This document shows positions 1 to 12,277 of a stretch of 64,000 bases of DNA, in pieces. The notes beneath the pieces are model-generated. The model ran no database searches. It saw only the letters and a list, made by a program, of their open reading frames with translations, and was not told the origin of the DNA. Position numbers and translations under genes: made by a program. This stretch comes from Nymphaea colorata (taxonomy: Eukaryota; Streptophyta; Magnoliopsida; Nymphaeales; Nymphaeaceae), in the NCBI RefSeq assembly GCF_008831285.2, contig NC_045150.1, positions 11,203,868 to 11,267,867 on the forward strand, given 5' to 3'. Each line of letters opens with the position of its first letter. Position 1 is the first letter of the stretch.

Positions 1-231
1 CATTCAAACACCAAATCGAACGGCAACTTTATGCCTGCAATTTGTAAACAGCCAGCATGAGTTAAATCCATCAGATGGAAATCTTAAAATGACAAGCCTT
101 TGTGCCAAGAGCAAGTTGTGTAAGCAGACAAAGTCATCTCCAGTTGTACATAAACTTGTGATCTTGGGTCAATGCATAACCTAGATTAAGAATTCACGTC
201 ATGAAGAAAAGAAAGGCGATGGATGACATAC

Positions 232-3200
232 TATTTCACTACTACCCACGACGACATCACGAACACTTTGCCCAAAATTCAACCGTTTGTCTCTCTCATC
301 AGGGCGAGTATATCGAATCCTAGTTGACCTTTCACAGTCTCTCAGCTCTTCTAAATCTGGTGGTGCCTCGAGAGCTGCATAGTCGGCCATGACAGCAACA
401 TTACGCACACACCTTTCTCCATGCTCATAAGGTTTTGCAGGGAAAACATAAAGATGAACAACAGCAGCTACACCCATCTGGATTAAGAATATGAACCAAT
501 TCATGTTATCAAAAAGATAAACCATGACATACAAAGCAAAGTTAGGAGATGAACAAAATAAAATGTAAAAGGCGCTGAGTTTTATAAATTATTCTAAAAT
601 TTAAAACCATGAACTTTATGGATGGTGTTCAAGCATGATAAATCAGTGCAAGAAAAAATTACAGCAACAAGAGAGACACAAACATAAACAACGTCACAAA
701 GCCATATTAAAAAATCTAAATGATCAACCTGAACAAATAGGTACATAAACCCTTCTCCCTTTCCCCTTTCCTCAATTATCATGAACAAACCTTACAACTT
801 CTGAAAGGTACTATAGTTTTCACTTTCCAGGTTTGATGCCCCTGAATTTCCCTTGTACTAATTTCACAAATGAAATTCCAACATCATATTTCCTTTTAAA
901 TCCTTGACACACTATTCTTTACCTCTTCACTACATCTGTAACAGTTTCTCAGGTTATCTATGGACACTACTCTTTACCTCTTCACTACATCTGTAACAGT
1001 TTCTCAGGTTATGGTAACCAGATCTCCTGAGCTCAAAATTTTCAGATTGAGATGCATGTGCAATATTATATATTAAATATGACAAATGGAATATATGGAC
1101 ACATCTCGGACTTAATATTATACTAATGCTCCTGTGGATCCAATAGCATTCCCTTGCACGCTGTTGCCAATTCTATCTGGAGAGTCTGGACGCAGTCCAT
1201 GTATTCCTATAAAAATAGGAAAACAATTTGGAAATGAAAACTTCCCTAACATGAACAAACAACAATATGCAGCTAATTTAAGATTCTGCTCAACCAATCC
1301 GTTCATCATTCACTAAAACTGCAACTTTGAGAACAAATTATGAGACAATTCTCTGTCAGATCTCTCAATATTAATGGTCCTAATAGGAACCTAACATTCT
1401 AAAATTGTCTATTAGGGGCAGTTTGATGGCCAGAAAAAAATTTCTGGAAAAAAATTTCTAGAAAAAAATTTCTGGAATTGAAGAAACGGAAAAATTTTTC
1501 CGTTTTTTCCAAAACCAGTTTGTGTTTGTTATGGAGGAATTATTTTTCTAGAAAAAAATTTCTTTGTTTGATGGGAATGGTGAGGAAGAAGGAGGAAGAA
1601 GAGAAGGAGGGAGGAGGGAGGAGGAAGAAGGGAGCGAGAGAGGAAGGAGGCAGAAGGGAAGAGAAGGGAAGAAAAGGACGGAAGAGGAAGAAGGGAAGAG
1701 AAGGGAGGTGGACAATGGTGAGACTCTCTCTCGCTCTCGCGCTATGGCCAGAACCCTCATTGAGGGTTTCTGACGGAGAGGGTTTCAGACGGTTTGAGTC
1801 CCTCTCGAAAAGGGATTCAGACCGTCTGAAACAGTCTGACGTCTGAATGCCTCTCGAAAGAGGGATCCAGACAATCTGAAACGCTCGACGCCCTCTTTCT
1901 CCGACTTCAAGCAGCAACGGTGGCTGCTCAGGCGTCCTCCGACTTCCAAAACGCTCAGGCAGCGTCGCCGAGTCTTGCGACCATCCTAGTGATGTGCCCT
2001 AGCTTTTTCCATGTCTGCGAGCACGCGGTTCTTCCCTTCTTCCTCCCCGTCCGTTCATCCCTTCTTCTTTCCTCCCTCCTCCTCCTTCCTTCCCTTCTTC
2101 CTCCTCCCTCCTTCCCTTCCTTCCTTCTTCTCCCCGTCTGTTCTTCTCTTCCTCCCTTCTTCTCCCGTCCGTTCTTCCTCCCCATCCGTTCTTCCCTTCT
2201 TCTTCCTCCTCCCTCCTTCCCTTCTTCTTTCCTCCCTCCTCCTCCTTCCTTCCCTTCTTCCTCTTCCGTCCTTCCCTTCTTCTCCTTCCCTTCTTCTTCC
2301 TCCCTCCTTCCCTTCATCCATTCTTCTTCCTCCCCATCCATTCTTCCTGCCTCCTCCATTCTTCCTCCCCATCCATTCTTCCTGCCTCCTCCAACGGTCA
2401 CAAAAAAAATTCTGGAAGAATTTCTCCACCCCTCTGGCTGGAGAAATTTTTCCGGAAATATATTTCCAGAATCATCTCCAACGGTCCAAATCTTTTTTCC
2501 ATGTTTGATGAAATGGAAAAGTTTTAAGAATTTGAATTTTTTTCCTGTTGAACAGTGCTTTTCCTGCCAACCAAACGCCCCCTTAGATCAACACTTTATG
2601 ACATGAAAATCTCATGCATCCAATTGCCAAGCCAAAATTGACTGCAGAAACCCTTAGTTGTGGTGTCACTTATATTAGTGGTCTACACATTTCAATACGT
2701 CAAATATTCTTTTGGAAGCCTTAATATCCAAAGGTCAGACTCATTTGCCACTAGTTATATCAAGTGGATGCCGATGTAGAACACAGTATACCAAACAAGT
2801 TTCATTGTAATGGTGAGCACGGCAATAGGGAGGTCTCAAAGATGAACGGCTATTTGCATATTCCATAACAGGAAAACATCTGTACAGAAAATGTAGAAAA
2901 TATTTTACTTTAAGAATTGTTGAAGCACTTAACATGAAAAGGCCACATATGTTGGTTGAAAGCATTCAGTTATGTGAATAATTTAGTTTGCCACTACCAA
3001 GCATGACAGAACCTACTTAAGATATATTGTATTTATATGTGTAACTCTAAATTCTAAAACAGAATTTCTTGAGTACAGAAGGGCAAGAATTGTTGTTTAA
3101 CAGGATCTAAATAAATAAAGAAATGAACTGGATCGTGTTATATGACAAACATATACATGATTTTCAAAACCACATGTTATTTCTTATACACACCTCAATG

Positions 3201-5486
3201 CAAATGATATAGTCCTGGATCTTTGTCTTCAGTTCTTGAGCCAAAGCACCCCTAAAAGCCCCCATAGAGAATAGGAATGCAACAGCAACACCTTGCCACC
3301 AGGTCAAGAAAACTATAGACTTGAACATGAGAAACTTCGCCAAAGGTTTGATTGATTCTAGCCTGTCTTTGGTTACCGCATAAAATTGCACAAGGCAATA
3401 TAAAGCCCAGGTTTGACTGAAGTTCAGAACAACTGCAAGATACGGATAACTGCAGGTGACATCAAATTGCAATTGATCATCATCCATCTATTTGGGCAGA
3501 GCTTGTAGCTAACTAGCTATGGGAAAATAACAGCACAGTATCTATCTAATGTAGCATATACATGCTGCCACTACTAAACAACCCACTTAAGCATCAGTAA
3601 CAGGATATCAATTATCAACCAAACCAGAAGATGCAAAGTAGCAACAGCAACAGAACCTTGTGAAGGCTAATTCTTAAAGATAGTGAAAAGAAGAAATGAG
3701 ATCACTAACATACCCATAATGCCAATCAAATTTCCCATCTCCATATACCCCAAAAAACTCGAAGACAATTGCCAAAAATGCACAAATTGTCTTCAGTATC
3801 ATCTGCAGGAAAGAAATAACAACATATAATAAACATGCTTATGTTAAGCATCTAGCAGGCATAACAAATTGAGTAATACCAACAGAACATGAAAGCAAAA
3901 AACATACATATTGAACTATGCCAATTTTTACAGCTTGGTAGAAGTCAGGACCAAGATACCAGTGCTTTATAAACCAACTCAATGGAAATGGATGTTTAAC
4001 AACCCCATCCGCATAAGATGAATCCAGAAGGGGTGTCATCGAACCTATTGTATCTTGTCCCTCCATGAACTTGATAGTGCTCTCTTCACCACCTGCACAA
4101 GAAAGACTTAGCAACCCAAAATGGAAGCATAGTCACTAATGCCACAATTTCCACCGCCATTTTGAAGCCAATGTCAATACTGGCAATACAGTGCAATACT
4201 TTTAAAAACTCAATAGAAAAAAAAAATATAATACAATTTTGATATTGTTGTGAGATATATCGAATACCTTACCCAGATTCTCAAAGTTTGTTTTCTAACT
4301 TGCAAGTTTTTTGTAAAATTTTTGTTTAAAAAGCTCCTACAAAACCCTGGCCCAGAACAACATTGATAGCCATGAATAAGAGAATAACTTAAGTAATGGA
4401 GAAAAAGAATAACAAAAATTACATACCTAAACATGCTATCAGGTATCTCTCAAAACAATATAGTGCAAAAGCTTCATAACAGTCACGCATTATTTGGCAA
4501 TTAAATGCCATCTTTGAATCCAACAATGAAATGAACTGCAATTCACAAATGAAAAGAGTGAGCACTTCTAAGGTAAAATGAATGAAGCAAAGGGAATGAA
4601 AAAGGCCTAACTAGTTGAGGCTATTTTGGAGTTGGGAATTTGTGGCATACTCATCTATCGTCTGGACATATGGGGGTAAATAATGTAATAAGAAGGAAAT
4701 ATGGTTCCATGACTGTACATGACAGCCGTAAGGATATCGGCTGCACATATATGCTACCGATGTGAAGACCAATTCATGCACAAGGAAAAGGAACGTATGT
4801 ATTACAGACTGTGTAGCATAAACAGGAATTTACTATCCCAAGGAAAGAATAAATACATAAAAAGGCTAGTGTTTACAATTCCAAGGAGTGAATAAATACA
4901 TAAAAAGACTAGTGTTTACAATTCCAAGGAGTGAATACATATATAAAAAGACAAGTTAGTGTATATCTTACCGACTGTGTAGCATATACAGGAACCATCA
5001 GAATGATCCCAATCAGAAATTTCTGCTCCTGAAAATTCAAATTTGATGCTTAGTAAGATTGGAAATGCTAAATTTTGCCGAGAGATGACGTGGAAGTAAA
5101 ATGGCTAAGCGGCATCTACACATAGGAGAGTGTAAAACAAATATGATAACCACAATATAAGATTGGAATTTTTTCGTTTTTGTGTTCACAACCATAGCAT
5201 CCAGACATAAGATTAGAAGATAAAGGAATACCTCAGGTTGATTGTACACATTTAAGTGCTCAATGATAAGAAACAAGGACAAAGCAAGGGCAATTAGCAC
5301 AAATATGCCTGCACTAACAATTGGCCAGCTGTGCATCAAATCTGCTGATCCATCTATGCTGGAAGCCCAGAGTCCTTTTAATCCATTTGACGACTCACAT
5401 AAAGTAAGATGAAGAAGAAGAAGCAACAAACACCAGGATCCTCTTCTTCCCATTAGAGTGCTACTTTTTTGAAAAATTGACACCAT
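232..5486 (-). CDS. LAZ1: LAZ1-like (DUF300/TMEM184) multi-pass membrane protein, 3' end off window
   Basis: Seven coding exons join in frame on the minus strand: 5486-5232, 5028-4972, 4535-4427, 4092-3908, 3802-3714, 3449-3194 and 477-232 (399 codons). All have GT-AG borders. The product has an N-terminal hydrophobic signal-like stretch (residues about 19-30), a membrane span after HSWP (about 54-75), further spans at FLIGIILMVPVY and VFLTWWQGVAVAFLF, and the family motifs SLLDSKMAF, CYEAFALYCFERYL, WHYGYPYL and HLYVFPAKPYE. These are typical of plant LAZ1 homologues (Ost-alpha/TMEM184 fold), which are known from Arabidopsis to act at the tonoplast/plasma membrane in vacuole integrity, brassinosteroid signalling and hypersensitive cell death. 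Met12 may be the real start, since a signal peptide follows it directly. About 80 C-terminal residues should lie beyond base 1. Reading through the last donor gives a short tail and is probably an artefact. Introns 3, 5 and 6 are long, and intron 6 carries a TIR element. Confidence 0.9.
906..1012. repeat. Two-copy tandem duplication, 55-bp period, in LAZ1 intron 6
   Basis: The phrase CTTTACCTCTTCACTACATC, with its flanks through CAGGTTAT, occurs twice with a 55-bp offset and only a few differences. It lies in the long intron between LAZ1 exons 6 and 7. No coding meaning is seen. Confidence 0.85.
1415..2582. mobile_element. Tourist-like (PIF/Harbinger) non-autonomous TIR element in LAZ1 intron 6
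   Basis: The left end reads GGGGCAGTTTGATGGCCAG and the right end, reverse-complemented, GGGGGCGTTTGGTTGGCAG: imperfect inverted repeats of about 20 bp with the GTTTGG core usual in Tourist MITEs. Both ends are flanked by TTA (1412-1414 and 2583-2585), the target-site duplication expected for PIF/Harbinger insertion. Inside, a purine-rich block of GAAGGGA-type repeats (about 1575-1712) faces a pyrimidine-rich block of TTCCCTTCTTC-type repeats (about 2033-2398), so the element could fold into a long imperfect hairpin. AAATTTCTGG motifs recur next to both ends. No transposase is present, and the overlapping ORFs are low-complexity artefacts. Confidence 0.75.
4807..4996. repeat. 43-bp tandem repeat linked to a partial duplication of LAZ1 exon 2
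   Basis: Three 43-bp units beginning CCAAGG start at 4838, 4881 and 4924 in intron 2. The array is bordered on both sides by the same exon-derived sequence: GACTGTGTAGCATA occurs at 4807 and again at 4973, where it is the 3' end of exon 2 read on the opposite strand. The 4807 copy also keeps a GT after its exon-like part. This looks like a local tandem duplication that copied the end of exon 2. Confidence 0.75.
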
Positions 5487-7256
5487 GAATCATGAAAATA
5501 CGAGGTCCTGAGTCCCCCCGATTTGATTGTCAATCTTTTAACATGCAGAATGATTGCAGCAGAGGGCTTTCAAATGCTTGTAGATTAAGCCAGACACCTG
5601 TCATCAAATTGAAACGATTTTGCTAAGGAGAATAATATATGCACAATGTCATGAACATAGAGAGAAATTTTGTTATATATAGAAGTTAGAACTATTGAAC
5701 ATCTGATTCTTCTGGTGATATGAACAACTAAATAGGAGGATTTTGATCATGCAAGGTACCTACTGTTCATAAATGAGACCAATCAAACGGGTGCATCAAA
5801 AAATAGTTCCAAGACAGAAATCCAGAAGTGCTCCGGACTTGACAGATGTGACGATTACAGGAAACCTGCAGATGAAAATTAAACTGTGCTCAACTGTTAG
5901 ACATATTTTGTTTCAAGAACTTACCATCCTCTAAAGCAAGTTAAACCAAAAAAACTAAACACAAGGTAAAAGTGGAGAAGATATCCAATAAAAGATTAAA
6001 CCTGGCTATTATTAATTAGGGCCTAGGGATAGTTACATGTTCAATGCATGGGCGAAAGTGCAGTGAACTGATTACACATAAAATGAATCACAGATGGTTA
6101 AGAAACTAACCTCAATCTATAGGAGAAAAGGTAGAAACCTTTAAACCAAACACACGAATGCCATTTCCGCTTATTCCTAGGTCATGATTTTTTTTTTCTT
6201 TTCAAAATGTGATATTTACGCTTGCTTTTAAAAAAAAAAAAAGTCCTTCAAATAACTTAAAGTAATGACCTACGAAAAAAAGATGGTACGGCATCTTAAC
6301 TTTAGTTATCCATTACAATAACATGATATTGGAAAATCAACTACTCTCTGTGAGACCTTCTACTTCAGTTACATTACATGCGCTCAATTTTGATCCATGT
6401 TGTACGTTGTATCGTTTCTCAACCATCAAAACAAGCATAATATAGTCATGATACTGCATACGATGATAATACATATCTCTAGACGAACCAACGGTGCACA
6501 ACGAGGAACTCGAGACCAACTTCTATATGCATAATCTGCATAAGAGGCCTACCCCTCTCGCAAGTCGGTTACCAACCATTGTAAAAAGAGCCCAAAAAAC
6601 GACATCAACCAACTATTTAACAACTATTTCCCCAGGAAATAAAATTTACATGGCCACCACTTTGGCAGAAAACCACTATGGCCGATTCCGCATTATATTT
6701 CTATCACCGGAATATTGCACTGGAACCAAATGATTACAAGAAAAAGAAAGAAAAAGAGCAAAACGGAAGGCGGTTTCTTCCACGACAGCGATTTAGCAGG
6801 GTAGCAACTCAAAATTCACAAAAAGTAACGAACAATCGATCCCATCATCCACGGACAAACAAAACCAATTCCCCGGAATCAACAAAGCACTCAATAACAG
6901 AAGCAGCAGGCGACAGAAGATGAAAACAAGGAAAGAAACCATTAAGACCGCTCCGCATACCTACCAGTCTTCCCTATTCCTATCATCCATAAAATATATC
7001 CATGGCATAAAAACGAATTATAACCCATTCTTGAAAACTTCATCTGCATACGATCTCACCGCTCGATTCAAGAAAGAAAAGAAACCTAACTTAACATTCA
7101 CAGAACGAGTTCCGTTTCCCATCAATTCATCTAAAAAACATATACAAATGAAGAAGAATTCGTGTTGCAAATCTTGCTCGGGATTACCAACCTTTCTATA
7201 CGTAGAAAAACAACAACCGTAAAAGACAAAGGAAATAAGAAGAGCCGGAAACTTAC

Positions 7257-7345
7257 TCGAGAAGGAAAGGAAACGAAAGAGTGGAAGAGGGACGGAGGAA
7301 GAGAGAGACAGAAGGCTTGAAGACGGGAAGGCTCTTCTCTTTTTG
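7257..7345 (-). other. Probable non-coding 5' leader exon of the LAZ1-like gene
   Basis: On the minus strand a pyrimidine-rich leader ends at a near-perfect plant donor (CTCGA followed by GTAAGTTT, donor at 7256). The next exon probably begins at 5507, after an AG just upstream of the ATG at 5486, giving a 1.75-kb leader intron. The upper boundary (transcription start) is only estimated. Leader introns are common in this family. The ORFs that cross this stretch have no recognisable domain. Confidence 0.5.
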
Positions 7346-9369
7346 TTCCATTTGTCATAGTTCTCCATACTTAAACGATCAACCTTGACACAGCAGTAAC
7401 GGAAAAAACAAGCCAGCGGCTTCACTTTTGTCACGTTTACAGAGTACAGACTCCTTGTCATGGGCATATCCGTGGACTCGATTTGGTCCGAATCAGCATT
7501 ATCAGACCCGTGGATGTTCTGTTCGTTCTATTAATACTTTGAAAATCAATACACTTCTGCCATGGATTTGTATTGGCCATAATTTTAAAACTTTTTGATA
7601 TATATCTTTCACCCGACTGAATTTTTTAATAATTTAATTAATCAAAAAATAATTATTTTATGATATAAGTTCGATGCTTCTAACTTGGTTTTCAATTCTC
7701 ATGCTATCGAATACCCAGAAACGACGGAGTCTGATGCGTATCCATAAGCAATACTTTAAATATCTAAAATAGTTTATTTGGATTTAGTAAAATGACATTT
7801 AAAGCATGTTCGGGTGACAATTGAAATGGGTTTGTCAATAACCCATCTTTTCAAAATGTGTCAATAATCTCACCTGGCTCCTTTGAGAGGTTATTTACAT
7901 AAAATATCGTTTTTGCTTTGTCAGAGTTTAGTCTTGCATAAAACATTGAGAGGAATTTTCGATGACATATAAAGCAGCTAGTTAAGAAATATAATGTTTT
8001 GGTTTCAACCTTTTGAGGGATGAATTGAAGCCGCTAAGAGATGGGTTGTGATCTGTCTTACCAGAGGGCTCGAGCTCGCTGTGGGGGTGGGCCGGATCAT
8101 TCATAATTTGGTATTGTAGTTAGTTCAACAGTCAGACTTATGATCGATCCTACATGAGCGGATGCATGTGCCCTCAAGAAAGGTAGATGTAAAAGTTTAA
8201 TCACGTATTGAAAATTGAGGCCACATCATGATGTTTTTTATTTTGTTAAACACAACCCAAAAGTAAATTTGCAAACTAATTTAATCAAATCTAAAAGCTT
8301 AAAAAACTTGTTGCCATACATACTAGTATTATAATTCAAACAAACAAGAAAAAAAACTCTTTTTGTCATAATCAAAGCTACCATTCTCTTTTCCCTTATA
8401 AAAAGTAAGACAGTGAATAATTCAAGGGCAATTAGAGAAGGCATTGACTGGTAGGTGAGAAGGACCTTGCGCGGATCAATGGTTGAGGAGTCAGAACTCT
8501 CCCTTTGCGTAGAGACAGCGCAATTCTGGCTGGGTTGCCACGTCATAATAGTGTTTACTAGAATCAAACCGATGACGCGCAATTCCGGCTGGGCTCGCTC
8601 CGTATGCAATTTTAGGGTCTGGGCCCGACATGAACCGACTCGGCTACTGGGTCCGATGCCCACCCCTTACATGGTTGTAAGTATTGAAAATAAGTTTTTA
8701 ATCACATGGAAGCCTTTTGTGGCCAAATAACTTAGTAACATGAGGGAAGTGGTGACTTAGTAACAACATATTTTCCAGTTCTGCACTCTTGACTGGCTAA
8801 AATTTGATAACGAACTAAAATTATGTGTGTCTGATTTTAAATTTATTTATGAGACGGTGACCAATGTATGTTATAAATGATTTTTGCTTCATCGAATCAA
8901 TCGATTAAACATTTTGTAGTCCCAGTTATTCTTCTCTTCGCTTCTCCAGCGGCTTGATGTTAGCATGAGCAAGGCGGTCACTCTGCTTTTTTTATTGCAT
9001 TCTCTTTCAAAGCTTTTTCCATTTTGCCGTTATATTGTTTCTTTTTGTCTCCACCAGGAAGGAACTCTCAGGGGCTTGCCACGTCGGATTACTGACGTGT
9101 CACGTCTGGAGGAATAGATTGAAGCGGTGGGGCTCGTGTTGAGTCCGCTTTTCGTGACTTTTTATTGAAATATATATATATATATATATGCTATGTTTTT
9201 TCATTATATTATATTTATAAATATTTTATTATAAATAGGTCAAACTCAGGCCTACGTGCAAGGAGTTGGACCAAGCTCAGACTTAGCTCAAACCGGGCCA
9301 GTCTTGCCCAATTGATTGGATTGGGAATGAGATGTTCGATCCAATCGACCAGATATGAATTAAAAAAGT

Positions 9370-9757
9370 TAACACCCAATTAAGAAAATGAGTTGGCTTT
9401 GGATTTGGATTTGATTTAAATGAATATCTGATCAGATAATACGCATTAATGTGACCACTGAATTTTTCTCACGTCAAATATCCACACATTTTGACAGTAG
9501 GTTTTTAGGATATCTTTATGTAGATATCCGTGAACTTAGATATCCGAAACCAGATCCAGTTGTGAATTTGGAAAACGGATACCGGATTGGTTTTGATTGC
9601 GAATCTAGAAGTCGAATACCGATGTGGTATAAGACTTCTTCTTCTTCTTTCACATCCAATAATTTGAATTTAAATCTGAATATGAATACATGAACATTTC
9701 AATTGGATATGGTAAAATGTATTCTGATTTAAATAATCGGATTCATTGACATCCGTC
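9370..9757. mobile_element. Degenerate copy of the ATATCCGAT-rich hAT-type MITE family
   Basis: This stretch shares the repeated words ATATCCG, GGATTTGGATTTG and GATCAGAT with the better preserved elements at 12278-12710 and 52369-52786, and ends in TTGACATCC, which matches their right terminus. The left end is not clear and no target-site duplication can be called, so the boundaries are approximate. Confidence 0.45.
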
Positions 9758-10228
9758 CTATTAAAACATGTTTTAGGCAATTACTCTGTAAATGTTTTTT
9801 TTTTTACTAAAATTTAATTTGGCTGATTTTTAATATCTTGTTCCATATAACATTTATGTATACGTAATTTATGTGCGTAGCATATATACACTTTTACTTG
9901 TCCAAGTAAAGCTAGATATTTTCCCATCCTGTCCCTTTACAATCGGAGATAAAATCAAAGCAACCTCAATAAAGGCATTTTTTTATATAATTATCTCGTT
10001 TAATTATTTATTTCTTTATACTCTAAGTAGATTTGTTCTATTTTTATTTTAAAATTCACTTTTTTTTAGTCTGATTTTAGATCCATCGGATCACCAATCT
10101 ACTTGCTTCTCTATTAGTCTGAATTGGTAAAGAAAAGGAAAATGGAAGTGTTAACTTTAAGTAGAAAAAAGTATCGAGCTAAAAACATACTAGAACGAAC
10201 AAAGGGTGCTTTTGTTTTTAGTCATACT

Positions 10229-10318
10229 TACGCACATAATTTTGTGCACTATGACGCATATAACCAGTTTTGTTACGCACATAATTTTGTGCACTATGAC
10301 GCATATAACCAGTTTTGT
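10229..10318. repeat. Perfect 45-bp direct tandem duplication
   Basis: A 45-bp unit starting TACGCACATAATTTTGTGCA is present twice without mismatch (10229-10273 and 10274-10318). 45 is a multiple of three, so frames stay open across it, which explains the two overlapping small ORFs here. The unit contains palindromic GCACATAATTTTGTGC. Confidence 0.95.
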
Positions 10319-10816
10319 CGGTCAACCACCTATCGCCCTAGTTACCCCTTTTCAAGTTTCTCTCTCCAATCTACAGGGTTTCATTAAAAGTGGAGAGGTT
10401 GGTTCAAACAATCCATTGATGTGAAAACCAGAAAAAATTTTTTATAAGGTGATAAATATATAGCTAACAAAATTTCAGTTGACCATAAAGCAGTAACCCG
10501 ATATAATGGAGCTATTTTAGATAACAAGACTGAAGTTCACCTTAGTTTCAACACCAAATTAACGTTTCAAATAGGAGACTCTAAGGGCTGGGCCTCAAAA
10601 GCTGGTCGCCCTAGGCCCATACCAGAAGTCCTCATCCTATTGTGAGAAGCATGCCACTAGAGGCCCACTTGTTCTTACTTATTAGCTGTGAATGGTTGTT
10701 TAAAAACTTGTAGCCGATTCAGCGTGTAGGTGATGAATTTTATGCAGTTTGATCTGTTTTTCCACTGTTGTCTCATCTGTTCGATGGTCGACTGTTTTCC
10801 TATATAAAGCTCAACT

Positions 10817-11007
10817 TAGGGGCGGAACCAAGGTAGAGCCCGCATGGGCCTTAGTCCCACCTGATTTTTTTTTTTAATTTATATGTAAATTTAAAAAAAA
10901 AATACTTATTCTATATAAAAATTTTGAAAGATGATATTACAGCTCTAGTCAAAATTTAAAAACTTTAATTCGGCCCCTCTCATAAAAAATTTCTGGCTCC
11001 ACTCCTG
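10817..11007. mobile_element. 191-bp MITE of the GGGGCGGAGCCAG family (hAT-type TSD)
   Basis: The left end is TAGGGGCGGAACCA. The right end, reverse-complemented, is CAGGAGTGGAGCCAG. Both are flanked by the 8-bp direct repeat GCTCAACT (10809-10816 and 11008-11015), the length hAT transposases make. The inside is AT-rich with no coding capacity. Related copies lie at 55357-55522 and 57348-57534, with a fragment near 25816. The element abuts the start of the hAT transposase relic. Confidence 0.75.
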
Positions 11008-11826
11008 GCTCAACTAGTTTCACTAGAGCAGCTAATGGCTGGAGGGACAATAGAATTAGAATGTTGATCAATTTTTTGATTTATTGTGAAAATAATTTAC
11101 TTTTTTAAGGACAATTTATGTTTTGATACCATGAAAGATGCAAATAATATACTTAGGATGGTGAAACAAGCTGTATTACAAGTTGGCAAGGAAAATGTGG
11201 CACCAGTAACCATTAATAATCTTTAATTTATAGTACTCTTTTTAATCTTTTAACTGTACAATATTTCAATTTTCAAGTTATAAACATATAAAATTATTGT
11301 TTACCATTATCTTCAGGTTATCATTGGCAATGCTGCCAATTTGGTGGCGACACGAAGACTATTGAAAAAAAAAAAACACAACTTGTTTTAAAACTTCATG
11401 AGCTGCCCATTGTTTATATCTTATTGTTTGTTATATTAAAAAAATAATGAGAGTCAACAATTATACATCTAAAACAATGAGAATAACAAAATTTATATAC
11501 AAACATAAGTTACTCTTGCATGCGATAAAGAGTAGCTTCACCGACAATGTAGGGATTTCGAGGCAAGTAGAGATAAGGTTTTGCAACTAACCTTATCCTG
11601 CTTCAAAGCTTGTTAAAATATAAAAATGGCTTCAGAAAAAAGTTTAAGGTTGATCAGTGGACGGATTCAAGATTCTATAAATTGGAAAAAGAGAAATAAG
11701 TTGAAAAAATCAACTTGAATTCATCTTTTGGAAGGTAGTGACTATCTAGTGAAAATAAGAAAGCATTTACTTTAATTTACTTTAAATATTAAGATTGATT
11801 GGTAGTGATAATCAATAAAAGAAGAG

Positions 11827-11827
<1 letters not shown>

Positions 11828-11877
<50 letters not shown>
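11828..11877. repeat. (TA)n microsatellite inside the hAT relic
   Basis: About 25 uninterrupted TA dinucleotides. Confidence 0.98.
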
Positions 11878-11880
<3 letters not shown>

Positions 11881-12277
11881 AATGTAAATAAAAAATATTT
11901 ATGGTGGTGATGAGAGGAAATATAAAATTTTATTGGTGCATAATTGATATAGCATTTCAATTGTGTTCTTATATGTTTGTTTATATTTAAAAATCATGGT
12001 GAATTTGTTTTTTTTTTCTTATTTTTATCATCCTAATGAAGATTTTGCATTTTTAAAAAAATGCATTACGTGCATAGAACAAGACATTCAAAAGGCAATG
12101 GATGCAACATTACAAGTTTGTTTTTATTTTTTGCGTACTAACATAAAACATTCAACCTTGAAACCCATTTGTATATGACATATTGTTTTCTATTATGTCA
12201 TAATCTTTATTTTTCTTATATTAAATGAAGGATTTCACATCTGATACATTAGGCTCTGGTACACATTTGGTTATAAG

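Larger units (their letters stand above)
7380..10810. other. Intergenic, no supported gene
   Basis: AT-rich sequence with stop codons in all frames. It contains a direct repeat of CGCAATTC[T/C]GGCTGGG near 8519 and 8577, a cluster of ACGT cores at 9081-9105, a short (TA)n at about 9170-9189, a degenerate ATATCCGA-rich repeat (9370-9757) and a 45-bp tandem duplication (10229-10318). None of the ORFs here shows a recognisable domain. Confidence 0.6.

Noticed and set aside
1-198. A possible further LAZ1 exon after a GCAG acceptor at about position 40
   Set aside because: In the required phase it meets a stop after one codon and does not resemble the family's C-terminal part.
1478-2606. Several overlapping ORFs of 60-228 codons on both strands
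   Set aside because: They lie in GA/CT-biased repeats inside the TIR element. The products are Arg/Glu/Gly- or Ser/Pro/Leu-rich with no domain.
7018-7467. 149-codon minus-strand ORF
   Set aside because: It overlaps the leader exon and its donor and has no family motif. It is better explained as UTR plus intron.
10124-10424. Two overlapping plus-strand ORFs with repeated HNFVHYDAYNQF- or HIILCTMTHITSF-like words
   Set aside because: The repeat comes from a perfect 45-bp DNA duplication. Both frames stay open only because 45 is divisible by three.
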